Source of the DNA: Akkermansia sp.
GTDB lineage: Bacteria > Verrucomicrobiota > Verrucomicrobiia > Verrucomicrobiales > Akkermansiaceae
Length of the DNA: 14,981 nt
Direction: 5' to 3'
Assembly: GCA_017555465.1 (NCBI GenBank)
Contig: JAFZGH010000182.1
Span: forward strand, 1-14,981
Position numbers and translations under genes: made by a program. Below the pieces are notes generated by a model. That model was given only the letters and a program-made list of their open reading frames with translations. It was not told where the DNA came from and ran no database searches. Every line of letters starts with the position of its first letter. Position 1 is the stretch's first letter. Shown in pieces: positions 1-6,430 of this stretch.

Positions 1-39
1 GACCAGCTGCAGCGTGTGCGCGAAGCGTTCAAGGCATAA
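1..39 (+). CDS. C-terminal end of an unidentified protein (partial)
   Basis: The window opens inside a frame that reads DQLQRVREAFKA and then TAA at 37-39. Only 12 codons are present, so no family can be assigned. The charged, amphipathic tail fits the end of a helical protein. The tRNA gene begins 29 nt downstream on the same strand, with no terminator between them, so read-through into the tRNA is possible. That the frame is coding is an inference from the clean stop just ahead of the tRNA. Confidence 0.45.
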   Translation, partial: DQLQRVREAFKA

Positions 40-68
40 GCAACACTGAAAAATCTCGCAACAGAGCC

Positions 69-140
69 GGCCTCGTAGTTCAATGGATAGAACGGCCCTC
101 TCCTAAAGGGCAGATATGGGTTCGATTCCCGTCGGGGCTG
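69..140 (+). tRNA. tRNA-Arg, anticodon CCU
   Basis: A complete 72-nt cloverleaf folds by eye. The acceptor stem is 69-75 with 133-139, seven pairs including G-U wobbles. TA sits at positions 8-9, the D stem is GTTC/GAAC (78-81 with 90-93), and the anticodon stem is GCCCT/AGGGC (95-99 with 107-111). The loop CTCCTAA places the anticodon CCT at 102-104. The T stem is 116-120 with 128-132 around the loop TTCGATT. The discriminator base is G140, which suits arginine tRNAs. The CCA end is not encoded (TCG follows), so it must be added after transcription. The tRNA reads AGG codons. Confidence 0.96.
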
Positions 141-151
141 TCGCAAAAAGG

Positions 152-186
152 AAAACCACCTGCTGCTTAGTGCGGCAGGTGGTTTT
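152..186. terminator. Bidirectional terminator between tRNA-Arg and mutY
   Basis: A perfect 12-bp inverted repeat, AAAACCACCTGC (152-163) and GCAGGTGGTTTT (175-186), encloses an 11-nt loop. The A and T runs at the stem ends give a U-tract on either strand; on the minus strand another T-run follows (plus-strand A-run at 145-149). It can end the tRNA transcript going right and the sulP-mutY transcript going left. The mutY stop codon lies in the loop and the last mutY codons form one arm, so the terminator is embedded in the coding end. Confidence 0.85.
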
Positions 187-1159
187 GTATGATTTTGCGG
201 TCGGGTGAGGCCATGGGGGTTGAGTCAAGACGGGAAAGGGGAATGAATTCCTCGCCGGGAAGGGGCTTTGTGTCGGCCTGGGCCAGGTATAGGTGGCGGG
301 TGACTTTGTAGCGGGTGATGCTGTATTTCTGGTCTGCCAGGTGGGGGAGGTTGGTGCAGAAATCTGCGGCGCGCCGGGGGAGCCGGTACATGCCTTCGTG
401 GCGGTTGCCGTCTGGTTGTTTTTCCATGAGTAGACCGGCAGGGGTGAGCAGGAGGATATCGTGGTGCTCTATGGCGGTAATTTTCTTTTTAGGCAGCTTG
501 ACGGGCAACGTAGTGGGATTTTCGGCCCGGCACCATTCTTGCAGTGGGCAGAGCAGGCAGTCGGGTGTGCCGCTGGTGCAGAGGGTTTGCCCCAGTTCCA
601 TGAGGGCGGAGTTGTAGGATCGGGGATTGGTGGGATGCACGAGCGCGGCGGCCCTTTTCCAGTGTTGCCGGCGTCCGGCTGGTGAATCTACCGGGGTAGG
701 GTCGTTGAACAGGCGCGCAAAGACGCGCGAGACATTGGCATCTACCAATGGGGCGGGACGGTTGTAGGCAAAGCTGAGCAGGGCTCCCACGGTGTAGTCA
801 CCTATGCCGGGCAGGGCACGGATGGCGCTTTCCTCTGTGGGAAAATGCCCGCCGTGCTGCTGCACAATAGCGCGGGCGGTAGCTTGCAGTGCGCGCACGC
901 GACGGTAGTATCCCAGCCCCTCCCAGGAGCGCAGTGCTTCTTCCTCGCTGGCGGAAGCCAGGTGCGCCGGTGTGGGGAATTGCTGCATCCAGGCTTCGTA
1001 TCTCCCCAGTACGGTGGGGATGGTGGTCTGCTGGAGCATGATTTCGCTCACCAGAATCGCCCAGGGGTCAGTGGTTCGCCGCCAGGGATAGTCGCGTCCA
1101 TTGGCTGTGAACCAATCCACCAGAGCCTGGGCTATTTCCTGCGCGTGCGGGTGGCTCAT
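167..1159 (-). CDS. mutY: A/G-specific adenine glycosylase MutY
   Basis: This base-excision repair enzyme removes adenine mispaired with 8-oxoguanine or guanine; it acts in the cytoplasm. The 330 residues are near the usual ~350. The N-terminal HhH-GPD domain holds SEIMLQQT with the expected catalytic Glu39, the helix-hairpin-helix LPGIGDYT (116-123) and Asp140 in LVDANVSRV. A [4Fe-4S] loop follows with Cys194, 201, 204 and 210 (C-x6-C-x2-C-x5-C). From about residue 227 comes a NUDIX-like domain that normally reads 8-oxoG; its usual FSH-type motif seems to be Val286-Thr287-Arg288, a divergence. The start ATG overlaps the sulP stop as ATGA, so translation is probably coupled, and there is no Shine-Dalgarno. 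The 3' end forms part of a terminator hairpin. Identity is firm; only the substrate-recognition detail is uncertain. Confidence 0.96.
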   Translation of the reverse strand: MSHPHAQEIAQALVDWFTANGRDYPWRRTTDPWAILVSEIMLQQTTIPTVLGRYEAWMQQFPTPAHLASASEEEALRSWEGLGYYRRVRALQATARAIVQQHGGHFPTEESAIRALPGIGDYTVGALLSFAYNRPAPLVDANVSRVFARLFNDPTPVDSPAGRRQHWKRAAALVHPTNPRSYNSALMELGQTLCTSGTPDCLLCPLQEWCRAENPTTLPVKLPKKKITAIEHHDILLLTPAGLLMEKQPDGNRHEGMYRLPRRAADFCTNLPHLADQKYSITRYKVTRHLYLAQADTKPLPGEEFIPLSRLDSTPMASPDRKIIQNHLPH

Positions 1160-2997
1160 TTGCTTGTCTGGGTGGTGTAGATGGAGATGTCTGCCTCGCG
1201 GGTGCCGAGCAGTTGCTGCGCGCGTATAAGCGCTTTGCGGGTGGACATATTCGGGTTGAGCGGTTCAACGACGAAGATGTTGCTTTCGTTCTTGCCGCAG
1301 TTTTCCTGCAGGATGTTCAGTACGCCGCTTTTCTTGAGAATGCGGAAGACTTTGCGGCTTGCGCCGGAGATGATGATGTGTCGGCCTTTTTCGCGTATGA
1401 ATCGGATGAGTTCTTCCAGGGCGCAGACGGAGGTGGCATCCAGGTTGCGGGCGTTGCGCATGCGCAGCACTACCACGGCCAGATTAGCGTCTTCGGCAAT
1501 GCGGGCAACCTGGCGGCGGAAGAGGTCGGCTGCGCCGAAGAAGAGGTCGCCCTCAACATGCACGATGGAGATTTGCGGCAGCCTGTTTTCTGATTTATCG
1601 AGTTCGCGCAGGGTGCCTGCATCATCGAAGGTGTATTCCACCAGCTCTGGCTTGGAGGCTTTGCGCAGAAAGATGGAGACCGAGATGATAACGCCCACAA
1701 AGATAGCGATGTGCAGCGGCAGCAGCAGGGCTGCGATGAAAGTGATGAGCAGTACGGTGGCATCGCCTTTGGTGGAGCGGAAGCAGATGCGCAGAAGCTT
1801 CTTGTCGTATAGAGAAATAGCGTTGGCCAGCACCAGCGCGGCCAGGACGCTGTGCGGGATTTTTGAAATGAGCGGGAAGTTAGCCAGGATGAAGGTGATG
1901 CCCAGGCAGATAAGCCCGCAGAAGATGCCGGAGAAACGCGTGGCTGCCCCGGCTGTGTAGTTGAGCATGGAGCGGGTGAGTGAGGCTGAGCAGGGAAGCG
2001 AGGTCGTGAGGGCTGAGCCCATGTTGGCCATGCCGACGGCAAAGGTGTCCTGGTTGAGGTTGACGGGGTCTCCGGTCTTGGCGGAGATGGTCTTGCTCAT
2101 GACTGTCTGTTCCAGTGTGGAGAGGAAGGCAATACCGATGATGACGGGGATGAGTTCGTTGATGTGGTCTCCCAGTTCACCCAGGGCCGGAGCTCGGCAC
2201 ACGAGGTCGCTCATGGTGAAATCCTTGAGCATACGAACCCCTGCAAAGTGTCCGCCGGCCCAGGGCTGGCTGAGTACCCAGTTGAGTGTGCTCATGACTA
2301 CCAGGATTACCGCAAAAGTGGGCAGGCGTCGCAGGTATTTCTTCAGCGGGATGAAAAGCGCAAAGCTCAGAAGCCCCAGTACGATGGGCTGCCACTGCAC
2401 CAGGTGGAGGTTGTTCACGATGGCGCTGGTCATGGTGAAGAAGGAACTTCCGGCTTCCACATCGTTGATTCCCATGACATAGCGTGCCTGGGATGCAATG
2501 ATGAGAGTGGCTGCACCGGTGACATAGCCTACCAGCACACTGCGACTCACGAATTGCAGCATTTCTGTGGCTTTTACAAAGGCTCCCAGCACACAGAACA
2601 ACCCAGCCATGAAGACGATGAGCGGTACATAGATATGCGGCTGGCTCTGAATGGCCGGCGATGAGGCCAGAAAGAAGCTGGCCAGCATGAAGGCTGTGGC
2701 GTTGCTCGGACCGCTCACCGTCAGACTGCAACGGGTAAAGAGCGGGGCAATGAATGTGCCGACAGTAGCTGCCATGATGCCGTATATGCTGTCCAGCCCG
2801 GCCATAGCGGCAAAAGCCATGCCCTGCGGCAGCCCTACCAGCGCCACATCGGTGGCGGCTTTCAAATCGCGCCCGGCCTTGCCCAGGGTGTAGCCTTTCA
2901 GTGCGTGCCGTACAGGCAGTGGGTCAATCATGCCTTGCGCCAGAAATTGGCGGATGCTTTTCCATCCTCTCCCTAATCTGTTTGCCACCATTCCCAT
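1156..2997 (-). CDS. SulP-family inorganic anion transporter with STAS domain
   Basis: An inner-membrane anion transporter of the SulP (SLC26-like) family; members move sulfate, bicarbonate or other anions, and the substrate cannot be read from sequence. Of 613 residues, roughly 45-450 form the hydrophobic core. Family signatures are visible: GLPQGMAFAAMAGLDSIYG near the first helices, VSGPSNATAFM, and SLTRSMLNYTAGAATRFSG in the second half. From about residue 470 to 590 is a cytoplasmic STAS domain (ISIVHVEGDLFFGAADLFRR, then the loop LDATSV where anti-sigma-antagonist-like proteins can be phosphorylated). Length is normal. Start choice: the ATG at 2997 lies 3 nt after a predicted transcription start; a second ATG two codons in (2991) is possible. 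No Shine-Dalgarno is evident. It overlaps mutY by 4 nt, forming a two-gene operon without an obvious functional link. Confidence 0.93.
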   Translation of the reverse strand: MGMVANRLGRGWKSIRQFLAQGMIDPLPVRHALKGYTLGKAGRDLKAATDVALVGLPQGMAFAAMAGLDSIYGIMAATVGTFIAPLFTRCSLTVSGPSNATAFMLASFFLASSPAIQSQPHIYVPLIVFMAGLFCVLGAFVKATEMLQFVSRSVLVGYVTGAATLIIASQARYVMGINDVEAGSSFFTMTSAIVNNLHLVQWQPIVLGLLSFALFIPLKKYLRRLPTFAVILVVMSTLNWVLSQPWAGGHFAGVRMLKDFTMSDLVCRAPALGELGDHINELIPVIIGIAFLSTLEQTVMSKTISAKTGDPVNLNQDTFAVGMANMGSALTTSLPCSASLTRSMLNYTAGAATRFSGIFCGLICLGITFILANFPLISKIPHSVLAALVLANAISLYDKKLLRICFRSTKGDATVLLITFIAALLLPLHIAIFVGVIISVSIFLRKASKPELVEYTFDDAGTLRELDKSENRLPQISIVHVEGDLFFGAADLFRRQVARIAEDANLAVVVLRMRNARNLDATSVCALEELIRFIREKGRHIIISGASRKVFRILKKSGVLNILQENCGKNESNIFVVEPLNPNMSTRKALIRAQQLLGTREADISIYTTQTSK

Positions 2998-3006
2998 TTG
3001 CTGCCC

Positions 3007-3035
3007 ATTCTAGCACTGATTCTGCATGCCCGCAA
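3007..3035 (-). promoter_or_regulatory. Promoter of sulP-mutY
   Basis: On the minus strand, TTGCGG (3030-3035) is followed after 17 nt by TAGAAT (3007-3012), which has one mismatch to TATAAT and a preceding TGC that makes it an extended -10. The predicted transcription start is near 3000, only about 3 nt before the sulP ATG. This implies a leaderless or nearly leaderless mRNA. Confidence 0.6.
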
Positions 3036-3111
3036 GCGGAAAACAGTTTCCCAGGGGTGGGAATTATTATTTTGTGTAGTTGAATTCTGCAATTTCTGCA
3101 ACATTGACACA

Positions 3112-3141
3112 TTGTCCTTGCTTTTTTTTGTCATTTATGTT
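3112..3141 (+). promoter_or_regulatory. Possible promoter of the repeat lipoprotein gene
   Basis: TTGTCC (3112-3117), an 18-nt spacer and TATGTT (3136-3141) give a plausible start near 3148, 9 nt before the ATG at 3157. A better -35 match, TTGACA at 3104-3109, has no -10 box at correct spacing. The stretch 3000-3156 is AT-rich and serves as the divergent promoter region shared with sulP. Confidence 0.35.
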
Positions 3142-3156
3142 AGTTTTCGTGTCAGC

Positions 3157-4410
3157 ATGAAGGTAAAATTCTGTCTAGTAGCCAGTGCTGCCCTGGTGGT
3201 GGCCTCCTGTAGTTCTACCGATGACGCGGTTACCACGAACCGCGCCAGCGTGGTAGTCAAGCCTCAGACCAGTGCTCCTGCCAAGTATCTTGCGCTGCCG
3301 GGTCAGGCAGCCGTGGCCGTAGCCGGTGTGGACGATGTTTTTGATTCTCAGGTTGCCCAGTATGGTGCGCAGCCGCAGACCGCTGCAGCAATGGGGAACG
3401 TGATGGGACAGGCCGCAGCCAATACTGTAGCCGGTGCGCTTGCGCCGCTGCAGCAGACGCCCACGCCGATGCTGCCGGCAGACAGCCCTGCCTCTACTTA
3501 CATTCACCAGACCGCAGTTCCCGGACAGGCCATTGTCGGCATGAACCCTGGTGTTGCTATGCAGTCTGCTGGCATGAATGGTATGCCTATCAACTACGCT
3601 GTGCGTATCACTAACAGCACTCCCGGTAAGATTTTTGTGGAAGCTCAGGATGCTTCCGGTGCCATTTACCCCTGTGGTTTCATGGATGGTGGTCGCAGTG
3701 CCACGACCCCGCTGGAACAGGCTGATCCCATCGTGGGACCCATTACCATCGTGGTGCGTGACCCCGACAAGGACGGCGCTCCTGAAATCCGCCGCTTCAA
3801 AGTGAATCCGCCCGCTTTCTATGTGGGCAAGACGGTGGGTATCAGCATTATCCCCGGTGGCAAGTACCACGCCAGCGTGGATGGCAACGTGTACGCCAGC
3901 GGTGAGGCTGTGGCGCCCCCTGCTGTGGCTGTCCCCAATATGGTGGCAACCACGCCGATGCCCGTTGCCGGCGGTGTGATGAACTACACGGTCAAGATTA
4001 CCAATACTACCCCCGGTAAGATTCTGGTGGAAGCCCGCGATGCTGCCGGAGTCGAGTTCCCCTGCGGTGAAATGGCAGGTGGTGAGAGCAAGTCCACCCC
4101 CCGCGAACAGGTTGCTCCCATCAAGGGGCCGATTACCGTGATTGTGCGTGACCCCGATAAGGAAGGCCAGCCTGAGATCCGCCGCTACAAGGTGAATCCT
4201 CCTGCCAACTACGCAGGTAAGACTCTGGGTATCAGCATTGTTCCCGGCGGTCAGTACCACGCCAGTCTCGATGGCCAGGTGTACTACACCTATACGCCGC
4301 CCGAGGCTCCCATCACCACTAATCCGGTGCCGGTTCCTGTAGACCCTGCGGCCCCGGCCGCTGCTCCCGCTGCAGCCCCCGCTCCCGCTGCTGCGCCTGC
4401 CGGTATCTGA
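3157..4410 (+). CDS. Lipoprotein with two tandem ~101-residue repeats, function unknown
   Basis: A predicted exported lipoprotein of 417 residues; I do not recognise the family. The signal peptide MKVKFCLVASAALVVASC ends in a lipobox (VASC) with lipidated Cys18 followed by Ser-Ser, so it is probably sent to the outer membrane. An Ala/Gln-rich segment (to ~145) precedes repeat 1 (146-246) and repeat 2 (276-376). They are about 70% identical, without gaps, and each carries one Cys in a PCG motif and the blocks VRDPDK, PEIRR and KVNPP. The pattern looks like beta-sandwich modules. The tail (396-417) is almost only Ala and Pro and could span or bind peptidoglycan (inference). The frame is open back to 2998, but that extension overlaps the promoter region and would bury the signal peptide, so ATG 3157 is chosen. 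There is no Shine-Dalgarno. A strong terminator follows. Confidence 0.85.
   Translation: MKVKFCLVASAALVVASCSSTDDAVTTNRASVVVKPQTSAPAKYLALPGQAAVAVAGVDDVFDSQVAQYGAQPQTAAAMGNVMGQAAANTVAGALAPLQQTPTPMLPADSPASTYIHQTAVPGQAIVGMNPGVAMQSAGMNGMPINYAVRITNSTPGKIFVEAQDASGAIYPCGFMDGGRSATTPLEQADPIVGPITIVVRDPDKDGAPEIRRFKVNPPAFYVGKTVGISIIPGGKYHASVDGNVYASGEAVAPPAVAVPNMVATTPMPVAGGVMNYTVKITNTTPGKILVEARDAAGVEFPCGEMAGGESKSTPREQVAPIKGPITVIVRDPDKEGQPEIRRYKVNPPANYAGKTLGISIVPGGQYHASLDGQVYYTYTPPEAPITTNPVPVPVDPAAPAAAPAAAPAPAAAPAGI
3592..3894 (+). repeat. Tandem coding repeat, copy 1
   Basis: These 303 nt encode residues 146-246 of the lipoprotein, from NYAVRITNSTPGKI to YHASVDGNVY. Copy 2 has exactly the same length, and the reading frame is kept. 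About 71 of 101 residues match, counted by eye. Confidence 0.9.
3982..4284 (+). repeat. Tandem coding repeat, copy 2
   Basis: These 303 nt encode residues 276-376, from NYTVKITNTTPGKI to YHASLDGQVY. The copies are separated by 87 nt encoding a Val/Pro/Ala-rich linker. Most differences are conservative (K/R, I/V, S/T), which suggests an old internal duplication kept under selection. Confidence 0.9.
4342..4407 (+). repeat. Low-complexity Pro/Ala coding tail
   Basis: This stretch encodes the last 22 residues of the lipoprotein, made almost only of Ala and Pro. It is GC-rich, and such simple coding repeats tend to vary in length between strains. Confidence 0.75.
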
Positions 4411-4440
4411 GTTGCTTGGTGACAAGCCTGTAATTGTACC

Positions 4441-4478
4441 AGGAACCGCTTTCCACGAGGAAAGCGGTTCCTGCTTTT
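4441..4478 (+). terminator. Rho-independent terminator after the lipoprotein gene
   Basis: A perfect 14-bp stem (4441-4454 with 4459-4472), an ACGA tetraloop and then GCTTTT form a strong intrinsic terminator 30 nt after the stop codon. It separates the lipoprotein transcript from the next two genes, which therefore need their own promoter. Confidence 0.93.
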
Positions 4479-4487
4479 ATATCCAGC

Positions 4488-4516
4488 TTGTTCTGCAGGA
4501 TGATGAGCGTTATATC
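4488..4516 (+). promoter_or_regulatory. Promoter of the small membrane protein / M15 peptidase pair
   Basis: TTGTTC (4488-4493), a 17-nt spacer and TATATC (4511-4516) lie just after the preceding terminator. The predicted start (~4523) falls on the second in-frame ATG of the small gene, so initiation would be leaderless. Confidence 0.5.
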
Positions 4517-4741
4517 ATGTTCATGTGCAAACCATTCCGAGACTACCTTACATTGACCCGTGAATACACCCGGGAAATTATCACTTTTGGCGGATTTGTT
4601 CTCATGTGCTTTGTATACAGCGACTTTCGTCAGCTGGCACAAGCCCAGTCTGCCACCGCAGCCCAGACCGTTGAAATCCTGCGAGCCATGGATAACCGAC
4701 TGGGTATCATTGAGCTGCATACCAACATTTCCGCCCGCTGA
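4517..4741 (+). CDS. Small single-span membrane protein, holin/spanin-like (function unknown)
   Basis: 74 residues starting MFMCKPFRDY. A charged N-terminal segment (1-20) is followed by one membrane helix (about 20-36, IITFGGFVLMCFVYSDF). A polar C-terminal helix (about 38-70, QLAQAQSATAAQTVEI) looks amphipathic or coiled-coil-forming. The TGA overlaps the ATG of the M15 peptidase gene by one base (TGATG), so the two are probably translated together. A small membrane protein coupled to a murein peptidase recalls phage holin-endolysin cassettes, but I see no match to a named holin family. Start choice: ATG 4517 lies between the predicted -10 box and the transcription start, so ATG 4523 (72 residues) may be used instead. 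The frame is open back to 4412, but that part crosses the terminator hairpin and is unlikely to be translated. Confidence 0.7.
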   Translation: MFMCKPFRDYLTLTREYTREIITFGGFVLMCFVYSDFRQLAQAQSATAAQTVEILRAMDNRLGIIELHTNISAR

Positions 4742-5322
4742 TGAAACCGAGTATCCGTCGCATACAGGCACATCTGGGCGTCAGCGCCGATGGTATCATC
4801 GGGCCGCAGACGCTGCGCGCCATTTCTCAGGCTCTGGGAATCCAGGAAATTCCTACATGGCCCAGCCAGAGCGAGGTGCGCAATGGCAAGAGTATCTTTG
4901 GCGCACCGGGCAGGGAGGACTCGCTGGTGAGTATTCTGCCGGCCTATCCCCTGTATTTTGAGGAACAGCAGGTGCGTAGCATCCGGGTGCACCGCCTGAT
5001 TGCTCCGCATGTGCAACAGGCTTTGCGAGAGGTGTTGGAGCATTACGGGAGGGAAGAGATTGGCCGGCTGGGGCTTGACCAGTACGGCGGCTGCTACAAC
5101 TACCGGCCCACTTCCACCGGGAATGCGCTTTCCATGCATGCCTGGGGGATTGCTCTGGATTTTGCACCCCGTGGCAATGGCCTGAAAGTACAGGCGCCGC
5201 GGGCTACCCTTTCGCACCCGGATTGCGAGGTCTGGTGGCAGATATGGGAGAAGCACGGCGCCGTTTCCCTGGGGCGCGAGCGGAACTACGACTGGATGCA
5301 CCTGCAGTTTGCCCGTTTGTAA
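4741..5322 (+). CDS. M15-family peptidoglycan peptidase (endolysin-like, M15C type)
   Basis: A zinc peptidase predicted to cut peptide cross-bridges in peptidoglycan (D-Ala-D-Ala carboxypeptidase or L-Ala-D-Glu endopeptidase type). 193 residues. The N-terminus (about 5-32, IQAHLGVSADGIIGPQTLRA) resembles the first half of a peptidoglycan-binding PG_binding_1 repeat. The catalytic half has SMHAWGIALD, matching SxHxxGxAxD with ligands His133 and Asp140, and DWMHLQF with Asp184 and ligand His187. The D-x-x-H form, rather than E-x-x-H, is typical of phage-endolysin M15C enzymes. No signal peptide is visible, so export would need a partner such as the small membrane protein encoded just before it, or release by lysis. 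It ends 6 nt from the convergent ankyrin gene, with no terminator between them. Confidence 0.88.
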   Translation: MKPSIRRIQAHLGVSADGIIGPQTLRAISQALGIQEIPTWPSQSEVRNGKSIFGAPGREDSLVSILPAYPLYFEEQQVRSIRVHRLIAPHVQQALREVLEHYGREEIGRLGLDQYGGCYNYRPTSTGNALSMHAWGIALDFAPRGNGLKVQAPRATLSHPDCEVWWQIWEKHGAVSLGRERNYDWMHLQFARL

Positions 5323-5328
5323 TGAAGC

Positions 5329-6315
5329 CTACGGCATCATGGTGAGCAGCCGGTAATTGCCAGCGGCAAGGGCATAATCCCGCGCGTTTTTACCGTGCTT
5401 GTCGCGGCGTTGGAAATCTGCCCCATGCGCAAGCATCAGGGCTCCCACACGCCAGCGGCCACAGCGCGCGGCCTGCATTAGCGGGGTAGTTCCCTCGTTG
5501 TTCGGTTCATCGATGCTCGCTCCCCGGTCGAGCAGAATGGCGACGGCCTCGCGGATGCCCCAGGTGGCAAAGCGGTGCAGGGCGGTGTTGCCCCGTTTGT
5601 CACGGGCTTGTAAATCTACCTGCTTTGCCTGCATTATGGCGTCTGCCACGGGAAATTTTTTCCTTTCGTGTGGCCCGTATGGTTTCAGACAGAACTCCCG
5701 TTCTTCCTTAGTCTCTCTGGGCTTCCAGAAACATTCAGGCTCATAGCTCTGGTATAATTCCTTTGCCGTTTTTCCCTCGGCATTCGGCGTATCTGGGTCG
5801 AACCCCATCTGGATGAGTGTATGAACCGTGTAGTAATATGAGGTCCGGGCAGCCACATGCAGAGGAGAGTCTCCGTTCTTGTCCCGAATCTCTGGGCGGA
5901 TATTCCTGTGGGCGTGGATAAGTTTCAGCACGGTGCGCAAGGGGCGGCGGCAGGCCAGCCAAAGAGCGGAGTCTCCATGGGCATCTGTTTCGTAAGGATC
6001 AGCCCCGGCTTCCATCAGTAGCCGGGCTGATTCAAAATGGCAATCCGGGTGGTAGTGGCTGCCCAGCCCGAATCGGCAAAGCCAGTTGAGTGCGTTTCTG
6101 CCCTGGTTGTCTCTCGCGGTGGCATCGGCCCCTGCTTCCAGCAGGGCATTCAGCGCATCGTGCGCACCAGCCCTCGCTGCCACCATCAGAGGCGTGAGCC
6201 CATTGACAAAACGCGCATCTGCAAAGGCCCCGGCCTGCAGAAGTTTGCGGACGGTATCAGCCTCATTGTGGCAGCATGCTGCAAATAATTCATTTTGCAA
6301 GGAAAGGTGATTCAT
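5329..6315 (-). CDS. Ankyrin-repeat protein
   Basis: 328 residues with about eight ankyrin repeats and little else. Good units include NGLTPLMVAARAGAHDAL, NGDSPLHVAARTSYYYTV, RGNTALHRFATWGIREAV and EGTTPLMQAARCGRWRVG, each followed by a loop such as LLEAGAD. An insertion of about 40 charged residues (around 190-225) splits the array after repeat five, and repeat three also carries an insertion (GLGSHYHPDCHF). No signal peptide or membrane helix is seen, so it is probably cytoplasmic. Ankyrin repeats mediate protein-protein contacts; no partner can be named. It is divergent from hemB and has its own promoter, with the ATG about 2 nt from the predicted transcript start and no Shine-Dalgarno. 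Confidence 0.92.
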   Translation of the reverse strand: MNHLSLQNELFAACCHNEADTVRKLLQAGAFADARFVNGLTPLMVAARAGAHDALNALLEAGADATARDNQGRNALNWLCRFGLGSHYHPDCHFESARLLMEAGADPYETDAHGDSALWLACRRPLRTVLKLIHAHRNIRPEIRDKNGDSPLHVAARTSYYYTVHTLIQMGFDPDTPNAEGKTAKELYQSYEPECFWKPRETKEEREFCLKPYGPHERKKFPVADAIMQAKQVDLQARDKRGNTALHRFATWGIREAVAILLDRGASIDEPNNEGTTPLMQAARCGRWRVGALMLAHGADFQRRDKHGKNARDYALAAGNYRLLTMMP

Positions 6316-6323
6316 AACCCGTC

Positions 6324-6352
6324 AGATTAGCACAGGTACTCTTGCATAGCAA
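6324..6352 (-). promoter_or_regulatory. Promoter of the ankyrin-repeat gene
   Basis: On the minus strand, TTGCTA (6347-6352), a 17-nt spacer and TAATCT (6324-6329) preceded by TGC. The predicted start near 6317 is 2 nt before the ATG. The core TGCTAATCTGA is identical to the one ahead of hemB on the other strand. Confidence 0.55.
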
Positions 6353-6391
6353 GCCTGAAATGATAAAATGATAGCTGACAGCATGGGTTGC

Positions 6392-6420
6392 TTTACATCT
6401 GCCGCAAAAGATGCTAATCT
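6392..6420 (+). promoter_or_regulatory. Promoter of hemB
   Basis: TTTACA (6392-6397), a 17-nt spacer and TAATCT (6415-6420) within TGCTAATCTGA predict a start near 6427, 4 nt before the hemB ATG at 6431. An alternative promoter lies upstream: TTGCAT (6342-6347), 16 nt, TAAAAT (6364-6369). Either one places the longer upstream start codon (6368) outside or at the edge of the transcript. Confidence 0.5.
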
Positions 6421-6430
6421 GAACCTCGTT

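Noticed and set aside
2998..3156. Upstream extension of the lipoprotein frame
   Set aside because: It covers the divergent promoter region and would place 53 residues before a complete lipoprotein signal peptide.
3175..4425. 416-codon open frame on the minus strand across the lipoprotein gene
   Set aside because: It is the antisense shadow of a repeat-rich, GC-biased gene. Its product is His/Gly/Arg-rich with no domain, while the plus strand has a signal peptide, a lipobox and conserved repeats.
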